This document shows, piece by piece, positions 6,792 to 14,725 of a stretch of DNA of 15,378 bases (its first letter is position 1; the number at the start of each line of letters is the position of its first letter). The DNA lies in the NCBI GenBank assembly GCA_030040475.1, contig JASHTQ010000243.1, forward strand, positions 1 to 15,378. Direction: 5' to 3'. The notes under the pieces were generated by a model, which made no database searches, was not told where the DNA came from, and saw nothing but the letters and a program-made list of their open reading frames with translations. The stretch is from Streptosporangiaceae bacterium. Lineage in GTDB: Bacteria > Actinomycetota > Actinomycetes > Streptosporangiales > Streptosporangiaceae. The translations under genes and the position numbers were made by a program.

Positions 6792-6880
6792 GACTTGTCG
6801 ACCATCACCGCGATGACGGAATGTTACCCAGCCGCCCGGCCGGACATTGTCGCGCGGTCAGAACATGAGACAAATGTCAT
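6792..6880. promoter_or_regulatory. cluster of three GAC...GTC palindromes in a 103-bp gap
   Basis: The gap between the second copA and the Met/His peptide contains GACTTGTC (6792-6799), GACATTGTC (6843-6851, arms GACA/TGTC) and GACAAATGTC (6869-6878), the last nested in ATGA...TCAT arms (6865-6880). On the minus strand TTGTCT (6874-6869), 16 bp before GACAAT (6852-6847), is a weak promoter candidate for the small gene and copA. Binding of a regulator is inferred only from the repetition. Confidence 0.35.
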
Positions 6881-6881
6881 C

Positions 6882-9167
6882 TCACCGGGATTGCGGGCTG
6901 ACAGCGGTGAAGCCGCGCAGGCGCAGGCTGTTCCAGACCACGAAGGCCGAGGACAGGGTCATCGTGGCGGCGGCGATCAGCGGGTTGAGGAAGCCGAGCG
7001 CGGCCAGCGGCAGGGCCAGCAGGTTGTAGCAGAACGCCCAGGCCAGGTTGCGGCGGATGGTGCGGAACGTGGCACGAGCCAGCGAAATGGCGTCGGGGAC
7101 GACGGCCAGGTCGTCGCGGAGCAGGATCATGTCCGCCGCACAGATCGCCACGTCGGTACCGGAGCCCACGGCCAGCCCGAGCCGGGCGGCGGCCAGCGCG
7201 GGGGCGTCGTTGACCCCGTCGCCGACCATGGCGACACGGCGCCCCGCCGCCTCCAGGTCCGCGATCACCGTGGCCTTGTCGGCGGGCAGCGCGCCGCTGA
7301 TAACCTCGTCGATCCCGGCGGCGGCCGCCACGGCGGCCGCGGTGGCGGCGTTGTCGCCGGTCAGCAGCATGGGGCGCAGCCCGAGGGCGCGCAGGGCGGT
7401 CACGGCGGGTGCCGCGGAGGGCTTGACGGTGTCGGCGACCGCGAGCGCGCCGCGGATCTGCCCATCCCAGCAGGCAAGGACCGTCGTGCGGCCTTCCCGC
7501 TCCTGCTCGTCGCACCAGCCGGATAGGTCGGCGGGCACGGTAACGCCCCGCTCCGCGAACAGCCGGTTTCTGCCGACGGTGACCTCGTGACCGTCCACCA
7601 CGCCGCGGGCACCCAGGCCGGGCAGCGCGGCGAAGTCCGCGGCCGGCGCCAGCGGTGCCGCCTCCCGCGCGGCCAGGGCAGTCACGGCCGTGGCCACGGC
7701 ATGCTCGGAGGCCTGTTCCACCGACCCCGCGTACCGGAGCAGCTCACCGCGGTCGGTTCCCTGGACGGGCCGGACGGCGGTGACCGTCATACGGCCCGTG
7801 GTGACGGTTCCCGTCTTGTCGAGCACCACGGTGTCGATCGCCCGTGAGGACTCCAGGGCCTGGTAGCCCTTGATGAAGATGCCCAGCTGGGCCGCCCGGC
7901 CCGAGGCCGCCACCAGGGCGGCCGGGGTGGCCAGGCCGAGAGCGCAGGGGCAGGCGATGATCAGCACGGCCAGCGCCGCGCTGAACGCGTGCTCGGCCGT
8001 GCTCCCAGCCGCCAGCCACCCGGCCAGCGTCAGCGCCGAGCACGCCAGCACGCACGGGACGAACACCGCGCAGACCCGGTCCGCCAGCCGCTGGATGCCG
8101 GCCTTCTGCGCCTGTGCCTGCTCCATCATGGCGATCAGGTGCGCGAGCTGAGTATCGCTGCCCACCTTGACCGCGCGGACCACAAGGCGGCCGGTCAGCA
8201 CGATGGTGCCGCCGGTGACGGCGTCGCCCTCGGCGGCGTCGACCGGGACGGACTCCCCCGTCATCATGCTCCGGTCCACCGCGGACTGGCCGGACATGAC
8301 CTCCCCGTCGGCGGCGATCCGCTCCCCCGGGCGGACGACGAAGCGCTGGCCGACCCCAAGCAGGTCCGCCGGGATCCGCCGCTCGGCGCCGTCGTCGCCG
8401 AGCACGCATACGTCCTTCGCCCCGGCCGCGACCAGGTCACGCATGGCCTCGCCGGCGCTGCGCCTGGCCCTGGCCTCATACAGCCGCCCGGCCAGGAGGA
8501 ACGTGGTCACCGAGGCGGCCACCTCCAGGTAGATCCCGCCGCCGGAGGCGTGGATGAGCCCGGCCATGGTGCCAAGCCCGGTCCGGCTGCGGTCCAGGAC
8601 GAACATCGCGTACACCGACCAGCCGCAGGCGGCCAGGATGCCCAGCGACACCAGCGTGTCCATCGATGACGAGAGGTGCCTCGCGTTGCGCAGCGCGGCG
8701 GCGTGGAACGGCCACGCCACCCAGGTGGCGACCGGCGCGGCCAGCGCCACCAGCACCCACTGCCAGCCGGGGAACCGCGACCAGGGGAATATCGACAGCA
8801 CGATCGACAGGTCGGTCAGCGGGACGAAGAACACCAGCGCCAGGATCAGCCTGCGGCTCAGCCGGCGCACCGCGGCGTCGGCCGCGGCCGTCCCGTCGTC
8901 GCGGAGCTCGGGCACGGCCAGCTCGGCGGAATAGCCGGCCGCCTCGACCACGCCGACCAGATCCGCGGCGGAAATCGGCGCGAGGGCGGTGACGCGGGCT
9001 CGTTCGGTGGCCAGGTTCACCGTCGCGGTGACGCCGTCGACCTTATTCAGCCTGCCCTGGACTCTGGCGGCGCACGCGGCGCAGGTCATCCCGCCGATAA
9101 CGAGCTCGAACTCGGCCATGTCCTGGGCAGCGCCGGACAGCGGGGGCGCCACCGCCACATCCATCAC
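6882..9167 (-). CDS. copA: Cu(I)-exporting P1B-1-type ATPase (CopA), second copy
   Basis: This 761-residue protein has GMTCAAC (26-32) in its N-terminal metal-binding domain, TGES (303-306), the membrane CPC site (406-408, [12 protein letters not shown]), DKTGT (450-454), [10 protein letters not shown] (649-658), YN (714-715) and a TLSS motif in the last helix (737-740). These mark the Cu(I) P1B-1 group. The ATP-site HP motif is altered: SEHA (487-490) where the other copy and most relatives have SEHP. It is clearly diverged from the neighbouring copA, so this is an old duplication or independent acquisition, not a recent copy. The start is uncertain. The outermost in-frame start is GTG 9167, with ATG at 9164, but GGAGG lies only 2 bases before that ATG and would suit GTG 9158 better (8-base spacing). 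It is divergent from copZ across about 70 bp, which suggests shared copper-responsive control. Confidence 0.95.
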   Translation of the reverse strand: MMDVAVAPPLSGAAQDMAEFELVIGGMTCAACAARVQGRLNKVDGVTATVNLATERARVTALAPISAADLVGVVEAAGYSAELAVPELRDDGTAAADAAVRRLSRRLILALVFFVPLTDLSIVLSIFPWSRFPGWQWVLVALAAPVATWVAWPFHAAALRNARHLSSSMDTLVSLGILAACGWSVYAMFVLDRSRTGLGTMAGLIHASGGGIYLEVAASVTTFLLAGRLYEARARRSAGEAMRDLVAAGAKDVCVLGDDGAERRIPADLLGVGQRFVVRPGERIAADGEVMSGQSAVDRSMMTGESVPVDAAEGDAVTGGTIVLTGRLVVRAVKVGSDTQLAHLIAMMEQAQAQKAGIQRLADRVCAVFVPCVLACSALTLAGWLAAGSTAEHAFSAALAVLIIACPCALGLATPAALVAASGRAAQLGIFIKGYQALESSRAIDTVVLDKTGTVTTGRMTVTAVRPVQGTDRGELLRYAGSVEQASEHAVATAVTALAAREAAPLAPAADFAALPGLGARGVVDGHEVTVGRNRLFAERGVTVPADLSGWCDEQEREGRTTVLACWDGQIRGALAVADTVKPSAAPAVTALRALGLRPMLLTGDNAATAAAVAAAAGIDEVISGALPADKATVIADLEAAGRRVAMVGDGVNDAPALAAARLGLAVGSGTDVAICAADMILLRDDLAVVPDAISLARATFRTIRRNLAWAFCYNLLALPLAALGFLNPLIAAATMTLSSAFVVWNSLRLRGFTAVSPQSR

Positions 9168-9237
9168 CTCCAGACCGGCTCACAGTCACGGTACTCCGGC
9201 GCTGCCCCGTCTCGGTGCCCGGCCGGGTTCCGGTTTT

Positions 9238-9456
9238 ATGATCGTTGGCGTGGAGACTCGCACCATTATCGTCACGGGCATGAGCTGTGACCATTGCGCC
9301 ACCGCCGTCAGGACCGAGATAGGCAGGCTCCCCGGTGTGACGGAGATCGATGTCGATGTCGCTGCCGGCATGGCCCACGTCACCGGCGATCCGCTGCCCG
9401 ATGATCGGGCGCTGCGCGCCGCCGTCGAAGAGGCCGGATACGAACTCGCCGGGTAG
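9238..9456 (+). CDS. copZ: CopZ-like copper chaperone (single heavy-metal-associated domain)
   Basis: This 72-residue protein is one HMA domain, with MSCDHC (residues 15-20, ligands Cys17 and Cys20) in the first loop, the GVTEIDVDVAAGMAHVTGD strands, and a closing AAVEEAGYELAG helix and strand. Such proteins carry Cu(I) in the cytosol to CopA or to a copper repressor. ATG 9238 gives the common family length. GTG 9250 would also preserve the whole domain. Neither has a convincing ribosome-binding site, so translation may be leaderless. It is transcribed divergently from the second copA and is followed by a strong stem-loop, so it is probably a single-gene unit. Confidence 0.9.
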   Translation: MIVGVETRTIIVTGMSCDHCATAVRTEIGRLPGVTEIDVDVAAGMAHVTGDPLPDDRALRAAVEEAGYELAG

Positions 9457-9474
9457 GCGGTCGCGGCCTGTGCT

Positions 9475-9499
9475 TGCCGACCGGCCGACCGGTGCGGCA
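9475..9499 (+). terminator. stem-loop after copZ, probable terminator
   Basis: TGCCGACCGG (9475-9484) pairs with 9489-9499 through ten base pairs with one bulged G (9494), around a CCGA loop. It lies 19 bp after the copZ stop. There is no U-tract, which is common for actinomycete terminators. Confidence 0.5.
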
Positions 9500-9680
9500 C
9501 TGTGAAAAGGTCAGCGCTGTTATCTGAACTGCCCGGAGTGGCCGTGACGGCTGCATGTGAACGCCACGAGCGGCCGCCAGCCCCGGCGGCGTACCGTCCT
9601 TGCTCTCCCCCGGGTGACGCTCCGGCCGTTCCCGCTCGCCGCCCCGAGATCGGCGGGACGCATTTGCAGCCGATCGGAGC
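9500..9680. other. gene-free stretch, no recognised feature
   Basis: Between the copZ stem-loop and the inverted-repeat blocks I see no frame with coding character, no RNA gene and no clear repeat. Short overlapping open frames exist on both strands but lack start signals and similarity to anything I know. Confidence 0.5.
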
Positions 9681-9684
9681 GCGG

Positions 9685-9747
9685 TACCCCCGTGGGGTTT
9701 TCCAAATACCCTCCCCTGGTTTATCTAATACCACCAGAGGGTTTTCC
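9685..9747. promoter_or_regulatory. two CsoR-like inverted-repeat blocks
   Basis: Block 1 (9685-9703) contains ACCCC-CGT-GGGGT, a perfect dyad. Block 2 (9707-9747) is a longer dyad in which ACCCT...CTGGT pairs with ACCAGAGGGT (9734-9743) over ten bases with a 3-base bulge. Both begin TACCC and end GGGTTTTCC. G/C-tract dyads flanked by A/T, of the TACCC...GGGTA kind, are typical targets of the Cu(I)-sensing repressor CsoR. The copper gene setting supports this, but no csoR gene is visible in the window. Confidence 0.45.
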
Positions 9748-9782
9748 TTCTCCCCCGGAATTCCGCCTCCAGAACGACTCTC

Positions 9783-9807
9783 ACCTGCCTCTTCACGGAT
9801 GGCAGGT
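9783..9807. repeat. 7-bp perfect inverted repeat
   Basis: ACCTGCC (9783-9789) and GGCAGGT (9801-9807) flank an 11-base spacer, about 30 bp upstream of the predicted -35. It could be a regulator site or hairpin. Function is unknown. Confidence 0.4.
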
Positions 9808-9837
9808 TAAATCTGATACCTTTCTACCCGCTAACTC

Positions 9838-9866
9838 TTGAAGCCCAGAAAGCCGGCCCTTAGTAT
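9838..9866 (+). promoter_or_regulatory. predicted sigma-70-type promoter for the DoxX-like/DUF5134 pair
   Basis: TTGAAG (9838-9843) and TAGTAT (9861-9866) are separated by 17 bp, within an unusually AT-rich segment for this genome. Transcription would start near 9873, leaving a leader of about 44 bases that carries GAGGAG (9905-9910) before ATG 9917. Confidence 0.55.
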
Positions 9867-9916
9867 TTTCCCTTGGCATTCCCGGATGGTTATGGCAGGC
9901 AAGCGAGGAGAGCAGG

Positions 9917-10918
9917 ATGAGTCAGATCGCCGCCGTGGGAGCCCGTCCCGCGTGGCGGAGCAGGCTGGGTGTCGGAGCCGGGGCGTCCACGCACGCGCCT
10001 GACGTCAGGCGCGTGCTGCAACTGGCGCTGGCCGGGATATGGCTGCTCGACGGCGTGCTGCAGTACCAGTCGTTCATGTTCACCAAGGCATTCGGCCAGA
10101 TGCTCGGCGCCACCGCAGCCGGCAACCCGGGCGCCATCGCCAGCCCGATCAACTGGGACGCGCGGCTGGTCGAGCACAACACCGTCGTGCTGAACGCCAT
10201 CTTCGCCACGATCCAGCTGCTGCTCGGGCTCGGGATCGCGTGGCGACCGACGGTACGGCTCGCCCTCGGCGCCTCGATCGCCTGGTCGCTTGGCGTGTGG
10301 TGGTTCGGCGAGGGGCTCGGCGGGATACTGAACGGCAGCGCCGACCCGGTCAACGGCGCTCCGGGCGCGGTGATCATCTACGCGCTGCTCGCGGTGCTGC
10401 TGTGGCCGACGGACCACGACAGGAGGCGCGCGTCCTTCACCGCGGCGCGGGCGGTCGGGGTCCCGCTCGCGCGAGCGCTCTGGGTCGTGCTGTGGCTCAG
10501 CCTGGCCTACTTCGCGCTGCTGCCGGCGAACCGGGCGCCGCAGGCGCTGAACGGCATGATCGCGGGCATGGAGAGCGGCGAGCCCGGCTGGCTGGCCGCC
10601 CTCGACAGGGGCGCCGCCTCGCTCGTCGCCCACCAGGGCCTGGCCGCCTCGATCGTGCTGGCCGCGGCGCTGGTGGTCATCGCCGCAGGCGTGTTCCTGC
10701 CGCCGCCCGCGGCCCGCGGCACCCTGGTCCTTGCGATCGTGGTGGCCGCGGTGATCTGGGTGTTCGGCGAGGCATTCGGGGCCATCCTGGCCGGGGGGGC
10801 CACCGATCCCAATTCGGGCCCGCTGCTTGCCCTGCTTGCGCTGGCCTACTGGCCGCTCCGCACCGCGTCACCAGAGCCCGGGCTGGTCCCGGCGCATCGG
10901 GAAGGGACACCGGCATGA
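9917..10918 (+). CDS. DoxX/DoxD-like polytopic membrane protein
   Basis: This 333-residue protein starts at ATG 9917 behind GAGGAG. It has about eight hydrophobic helices and two related halves. Half one has WLLDGVLQYQ (42-51), WWFGEGLGGIL (128-138) and NGAPGAVIIY (146-155). Half two has AVIWVFGEAFGAIL (278-291) followed by GGATDPNSGPLLALL. Similar membrane proteins in actinomycetes are usually placed near the DoxX/TQO small-subunit DoxD group, some linked to thiosulfate-quinone oxidation, but the assignment here is loose. The protein is similar over most of its length to the membrane part of the Sco1 fusion encoded at 12865-14685. The TGA overlaps the ATG of the DUF5134-type gene, so the two form an operon. 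A role in copper or redox handling at the membrane is inferred from neighbours only. Confidence 0.7.
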   Translation: MSQIAAVGARPAWRSRLGVGAGASTHAPDVRRVLQLALAGIWLLDGVLQYQSFMFTKAFGQMLGATAAGNPGAIASPINWDARLVEHNTVVLNAIFATIQLLLGLGIAWRPTVRLALGASIAWSLGVWWFGEGLGGILNGSADPVNGAPGAVIIYALLAVLLWPTDHDRRRASFTAARAVGVPLARALWVVLWLSLAYFALLPANRAPQALNGMIAGMESGEPGWLAALDRGAASLVAHQGLAASIVLAAALVVIAAGVFLPPPAARGTLVLAIVVAAVIWVFGEAFGAILAGGATDPNSGPLLALLALAYWPLRTASPEPGLVPAHREGTPA

Positions 10919-11706
10919 GCACGCCCGCCTGGATCCTGGACATCTTCGCCGCGCTCATGCTCGTGGTCGCGGCGGTGAGCGCGGCCCGGCTGGTCACGCT
11001 GCGCCCGTGGCGGCTGGGCCGCGCCGCGGTCGTCGCCGACATCGACGTCTCGCACCTGCTGATGGCCATCGCGATGGCCGGGATGCTGGCGGCGGGCCTG
11101 AGCACGCTGCCGAACGACGCGTGGGCGGTCGTCTTCGGCGTGCTGACCGCGTGGTTCGCCTACCAGGTGGCACGGGATGTCCGGGGAGAAGGCCGGCGTG
11201 CCCTGGCCGCCGGGCACTGCGCGCCGCACCTGGTGCACGCCGGGGCGATGCTCTACATGTTCCTCGCGCTTACCGCGCCCGCGGCGAGCGGCGGGTCCGG
11301 CATGGCGGGAATGGGCGGCGGATCCGGCATGCAGACGCTGAGCCTGCCGCTACTCGCGTTCCTTTTCGCCCTGGCGCTGATCGGCTACAGCGTGTGGGAC
11401 CTTGACCGGCTGTCCGGGCCTGGGGCCAGCCCGCACTACAGCCTCGCGGTCCCGCGCCCGGTGCTCCAGGCCGTGCTGGTCGGTGCCCCGGCCGGGGCCG
11501 GGCCGTCGGCGGCACCGGCCGTCGCCCTGGAGCCGGACGGCGGCGTGGCCGCGGTCGCGCAGCCCGGCGTGGCAGATCAGGCCGCGGCGTGCGCGGTCCC
11601 GGCGAGCCTGACGGGCGCCAGCCCGGTGCTCGCCCCGTGGGTGGCGACGAGCTGCCGGATCGCGATGGGCGTCACGATGGCGTTCATGCTCATCATCATG
11701 ATCTGA
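10915..11706 (+). CDS. DUF5134-type Met/His-rich membrane protein
   Basis: This 263-residue protein starts at ATG 10915, overlapping the previous stop by 4 bases, with GGGAAGGGA upstream. Helices are seen at about 5-27, 44-62, 68-86, 104-123, 141-161 and 246-263. Helix positions carry unusual Met and His: DVSHLLMAIAMAGML (44-58), HCAPHLVHAGAMLYM (101-115) and CRIAMGVTMAFMLIIM (247-262). An outer loop has GSGMAGMGGGSGM (127-139). This spacing of His and Met inside helices recalls membrane copper-binding proteins. The segment 166-240 is Ala/Pro/Gly-rich and probably flexible. The DUF5134 label rests on overall recognition, and the family has no assigned biochemical role. The operon partner and the facing Sco1 unit point to a copper-related job, which is inference. 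Confidence 0.7.
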   Translation: MSTPAWILDIFAALMLVVAAVSAARLVTLRPWRLGRAAVVADIDVSHLLMAIAMAGMLAAGLSTLPNDAWAVVFGVLTAWFAYQVARDVRGEGRRALAAGHCAPHLVHAGAMLYMFLALTAPAASGGSGMAGMGGGSGMQTLSLPLLAFLFALALIGYSVWDLDRLSGPGASPHYSLAVPRPVLQAVLVGAPAGAGPSAAPAVALEPDGGVAAVAQPGVADQAAACAVPASLTGASPVLAPWVATSCRIAMGVTMAFMLIIMI

Positions 11707-11722
11707 CGCCGCTCCCGCCGGG

Positions 11723-12868
11723 CTAGCTCGACGAGCCGTACTGGATCGGGACGTTGATGACCTGCTCCCTGATCCAGGAGGCCGTGCCCCGGGCGAGCTG
11801 CCAGGCCGTCAGGGTGCTGCCGTCGGCGGCCAGCGCGTCGACGGTGCCGGGGCTGGGCAGCGCGAGCGTGACGGTGCGGCCGGGCGGCAGCGCGGGCAGC
11901 GTCCGCCAGGAGGAGCCAGGACCGGATATGGTCTCCGCACGGCCGCCGGTCAGCACGACCGCGACGCTGCCCCCGGCTCCGAAGGACGCCGAGATGACCT
12001 GCCGTCCGAGCAGGCCCGACGCGGCGGACAGCGTCCAGTGGCTGCCGTCCGTGCTAGCGGCGGTCAGCACGCTGGCCGCCGAACCGGCGCCGACCTCGAG
12101 GAGCGCTACGTCAAGGCTCCCCGTCATCGTCAGCCGCAGCACGCGGATGCGCTGAGCGCCGAGCGAGGCCGGCAGGGCCGCCACGGCGGCGGTCCAGGCG
12201 TCCCCGGTGCGGACGAAGATCCCTGCCTGGCCCGGCCGGGCGCACGTGCCGGCGACCAGCGGCGCTCCCGCGGGGGTGGACGCCGCCGCGGTGAGGCCGG
12301 TCAGGGCGCAGCGCCGGCCGGCAGGCGACGCCGCGAGCGAGCGCTGGCTGGTCAGGCCGGTCCACCCGGATGCCCCCTGGTGGTACTGGCTGACCTGGCC
12401 GCCGGTGCCGATTGCGATCACCTGTCCGTCTGCCGCCGCGGCCAGCGCGTCGGGAACGTCGGCAAGTCCGGCCTCCGGCGGCAGCGTGGTCCAGCTGCGA
12501 CCGTGGTCTCGGGTGACGGTGACCGGCGAGAAGTCCAGGTACAGGCTGGGGCGGATGCCGACCGTCAGCGCCTGGCCGCCCGGGCTGGCCAGGACGAGGG
12601 CGCCGTTGGTGGCGATGTCGGGCGGCGTGGCGAGCGACCACCGCTGGCCGGGCTGCGAGAGCTCGAACAGCTGCCAGAAGAGGTTCGGCCCCGACGCCGC
12701 GCCCATCGGCACCACGGCCCACGTCGTGCCGGAGATGGCGGTCGAGGTCGCCAGCGAGAGCGGCGCCGGGGGCACCGCGGCGGCGGCCCGGTGACCGGGC
12801 GGGCTGGCGCAGCCGACGGTGAGGACGGCCAGCCCGGCGAGCAGGGCGATACGCCAGGACCCCGTCAT
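11723..12868 (-). CDS. beta-propeller-like (Asp-box) lipoprotein, unknown function
   Basis: This 381-residue protein starts at ATG 12868, overlapping the upstream stop by 4 bases. The frame stays open further upstream, but only as a shadow of the Sco1 gene. A type II signal peptide ends in the lipobox LTVGC, with lipid-bearing Cys20. The mature part has repeated beta-rich segments with sialidase-like Asp-box motifs: VTRDHGRSWTTLP (118-130), STDGSHWTL (272-280) and GPGSSWRTLP (316-325). This implies a BNR/YCF48-like propeller on the outer face of the membrane. I see no conserved sialidase catalytic residues. YCF48-type propellers can be assembly factors for membrane complexes, so help with assembly of a copper enzyme alongside the Sco1 fusion is conceivable but only inferred. 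It converges on the DUF5134-type gene, with stops 17 bp apart. Confidence 0.75.
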   Translation of the reverse strand: MTGSWRIALLAGLAVLTVGCASPPGHRAAAAVPPAPLSLATSTAISGTTWAVVPMGAASGPNLFWQLFELSQPGQRWSLATPPDIATNGALVLASPGGQALTVGIRPSLYLDFSPVTVTRDHGRSWTTLPPEAGLADVPDALAAAADGQVIAIGTGGQVSQYHQGASGWTGLTSQRSLAASPAGRRCALTGLTAAASTPAGAPLVAGTCARPGQAGIFVRTGDAWTAAVAALPASLGAQRIRVLRLTMTGSLDVALLEVGAGSAASVLTAASTDGSHWTLSAASGLLGRQVISASFGAGGSVAVVLTGGRAETISGPGSSWRTLPALPPGRTVTLALPSPGTVDALAADGSTLTAWQLARGTASWIREQVINVPIQYGSSS

Positions 12869-14685
12869 GAGGCCAGCTGCTGCCGGGCCGCGGTCGCGAG
12901 CTCGGTGGCGAACGACGATTGCGTGGCGGCGGTACCCGGCCCGGGATCGAGGTCCAGCTCCTGGGTCAGCCGGCCGGAGCGGTCGATGACGAACGCGATG
13001 TCGGAGTGGCCGAGCATCGCCCCGGCGGGCAGGGTCTGCGAGGTGACTCCGTACTCGCGGTACACCTGGCGGAGCCGCTGCGGGCTGCCGGTCAGGTACA
13101 GCCAGTCCGGCGTGCCCGCCAGGCCCTCCTGGCGGTCGAACGCCTGCGTGTAGGACACCTCGTTGTACAGCGGGTTGACGTTGATGGCGACCAGTTCGAC
13201 CCGGCGCGCCTGCGCGCCGAGGAGCTGGCCCGCCTGCCGGAACTCCTGCGCGATGAGCGGGCACTCCGAGACGCACACCGGGTCCAGGAACGTCAGCAGC
13301 ACCGCCTTGCCGCGCAGGCTGGCCAGGCTTACCTGGCCGCCCCGCTGGTCGGTAAGCGTGAAGCCCGCCGCGGGGCCCTCGATGGGGTTGGCCGGGCCGT
13401 CGATGGCCTGGGCCAGGATGGCGCTGGCGTTCGGCGTGGCCTGCGCGAGTGCCATCGGGGCCGCGCCGAGGGCGATGACGCAGATGGCGCAGGCCGACGC
13501 CATCGTCCCGAAGCTGGCGGCTGCCAGCGAGCCGCGCAGCGCGGGCGGCCGCAGCCGTTCACGCCAGCCAGGCCCCGGCACCTGGTCCGGGCCGGCCGAC
13601 GCGGGCTCGGGCACCCTGGTCAGGGCCAGGTAGCCGGCGCCGGCCAGCAGCACCATGGGAATCATGCTGTTCGGGTCGGTGCCAAGTCCGCCGAAGAAGC
13701 CCAGGTCCTCGATCAGCACCCAGTCGGCCAGGCAGACCGCGATGAAGACGACCAGGGTGACGCGGACGACCGGGCGCCGACCGGTCAGGAAGCCCAGGCC
13801 GGTGAGCGCGAGCGCCACGACGGCAATGAGGTTGACCGCGAACCCGTGCGCGCCGACCACCGAACCGAAGCCGGATACCAGGGCGGCGAGCGCGCGCGGC
13901 TGCGATGTCTGGGCCATCGACTGGACCATGCCCGCCAGCGTGCCCGAGGTTCCCTGCCAGAAGCCCCGTCCTGGCCATGCTTGCAGCACCGCCATGCCGA
14001 CCAGGAACGCTCCTGTCCCGCCCAGGACGACCCGGCCCAGCCGCGGCGTCAGCCAGCTCCGGTCGGGCAGCGCCACGGCAAGGCCCGCGACGCAGTAAAC
14101 AAGCGCCGCCCCCGGGGCACCGGACAGCCACGTCAGGCCGGGGGCGAAGATGCCGCCGAAGGACTCGCCGAAGACCCAGACGATCAATGCCCAGGCCGCG
14201 CTGGCCACCCCGGCCAGCCGGGACAGCGCGCCGGCGGGCGCGGCCAGCAGCCACAGGCCGATCCCGAGCTGGATCCACACCACGGCCGCGCCCACCTGAA
14301 CCGGGTGATACGACCAGGTGGTCCCGGCCCAGTTGACCAGGTGCTGCACCCAGGCAGGGGAGCTCACCGCGCTGGGCTCGATGACCTGCGACGGCAGGCC
14401 GACCGCCATCCCCGGCTGGATCTGGAGGAGGCCGTCGAGCAGCCAGAGCAGCCCGAAGCCGATCCGCAGGAGCCGCCGCCCGGCCGGGTCGGCCGACCAG
14501 GCCGGCCCGGCGGCGGGCTCGCCGTCCAGGCCTGCGGCCGGCCCGGGACGGCGGACGCTCACCCACGCCACCGACAGCACCGCGATGATGAGAAAGGCGA
14601 TGATCCCCTGGTGCGACAGCGCCGACCGGAACGCGGCCACCACCGTCGGGTCGTTGACATCCAGGCCGCTGTTCATACCGGGCAT
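12865..14685 (-). CDS. DoxX-like membrane domain fused to Sco1/SenC copper chaperone
   Basis: This 606-residue protein starts at ATG 14685. GGAGG lies 13 bases upstream, so ATG 14676 is a less likely alternative. Residues 28-45 are an N-terminal helix. About 70-355 form the DoxX-like polytopic domain, with WLLDGLLQIQ (81-90), IVWVFGESFGGIF (168-180), SGAPGAALVY (188-197) and GGLGTDPNSM (332-341). A further helix lies at about 388-412. The C-terminal 435-606 is a Sco1/SenC thioredoxin fold: GFTLTDQRGGQVSL, then FLDPVCVSECPL with Cys471 and Cys475 (CxxxC), and His560 in LGHSDIAFVID. These are the three known Sco copper ligands, and all are present. Sco proteins deliver copper to, or reduce, the CuA site of cytochrome oxidase outside the membrane. 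Sco1 is normally held by one helix. Attachment to a large DoxX-like domain is unusual and may couple thiol redox to the quinone pool (inferred). Confidence 0.88.
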   Translation of the reverse strand: MPGMNSGLDVNDPTVVAAFRSALSHQGIIAFLIIAVLSVAWVSVRRPGPAAGLDGEPAAGPAWSADPAGRRLLRIGFGLLWLLDGLLQIQPGMAVGLPSQVIEPSAVSSPAWVQHLVNWAGTTWSYHPVQVGAAVVWIQLGIGLWLLAAPAGALSRLAGVASAAWALIVWVFGESFGGIFAPGLTWLSGAPGAALVYCVAGLAVALPDRSWLTPRLGRVVLGGTGAFLVGMAVLQAWPGRGFWQGTSGTLAGMVQSMAQTSQPRALAALVSGFGSVVGAHGFAVNLIAVVALALTGLGFLTGRRPVVRVTLVVFIAVCLADWVLIEDLGFFGGLGTDPNSMIPMVLLAGAGYLALTRVPEPASAGPDQVPGPGWRERLRPPALRGSLAAASFGTMASACAICVIALGAAPMALAQATPNASAILAQAIDGPANPIEGPAAGFTLTDQRGGQVSLASLRGKAVLLTFLDPVCVSECPLIAQEFRQAGQLLGAQARRVELVAINVNPLYNEVSYTQAFDRQEGLAGTPDWLYLTGSPQRLRQVYREYGVTSQTLPAGAMLGHSDIAFVIDRSGRLTQELDLDPGPGTAATQSSFATELATAARQQLAS

Positions 14686-14725
14686 GAGTTACGCGCAACC
14701 TCCAGGGTGGTACGGTCGAGCCAAA

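Noticed and set aside
9700..9916. A riboswitch or small RNA in the AT-rich gap
   Set aside because: The predicted transcription start leaves only about 44 bases of leader, and the dyads lie upstream of the promoter. I recognised no known riboswitch core.
12869..13276. An upstream start for the propeller lipoprotein
   Set aside because: The extension is an out-of-frame shadow of the Sco1 domain and would bury the lipoprotein signal that starts at ATG 12868.
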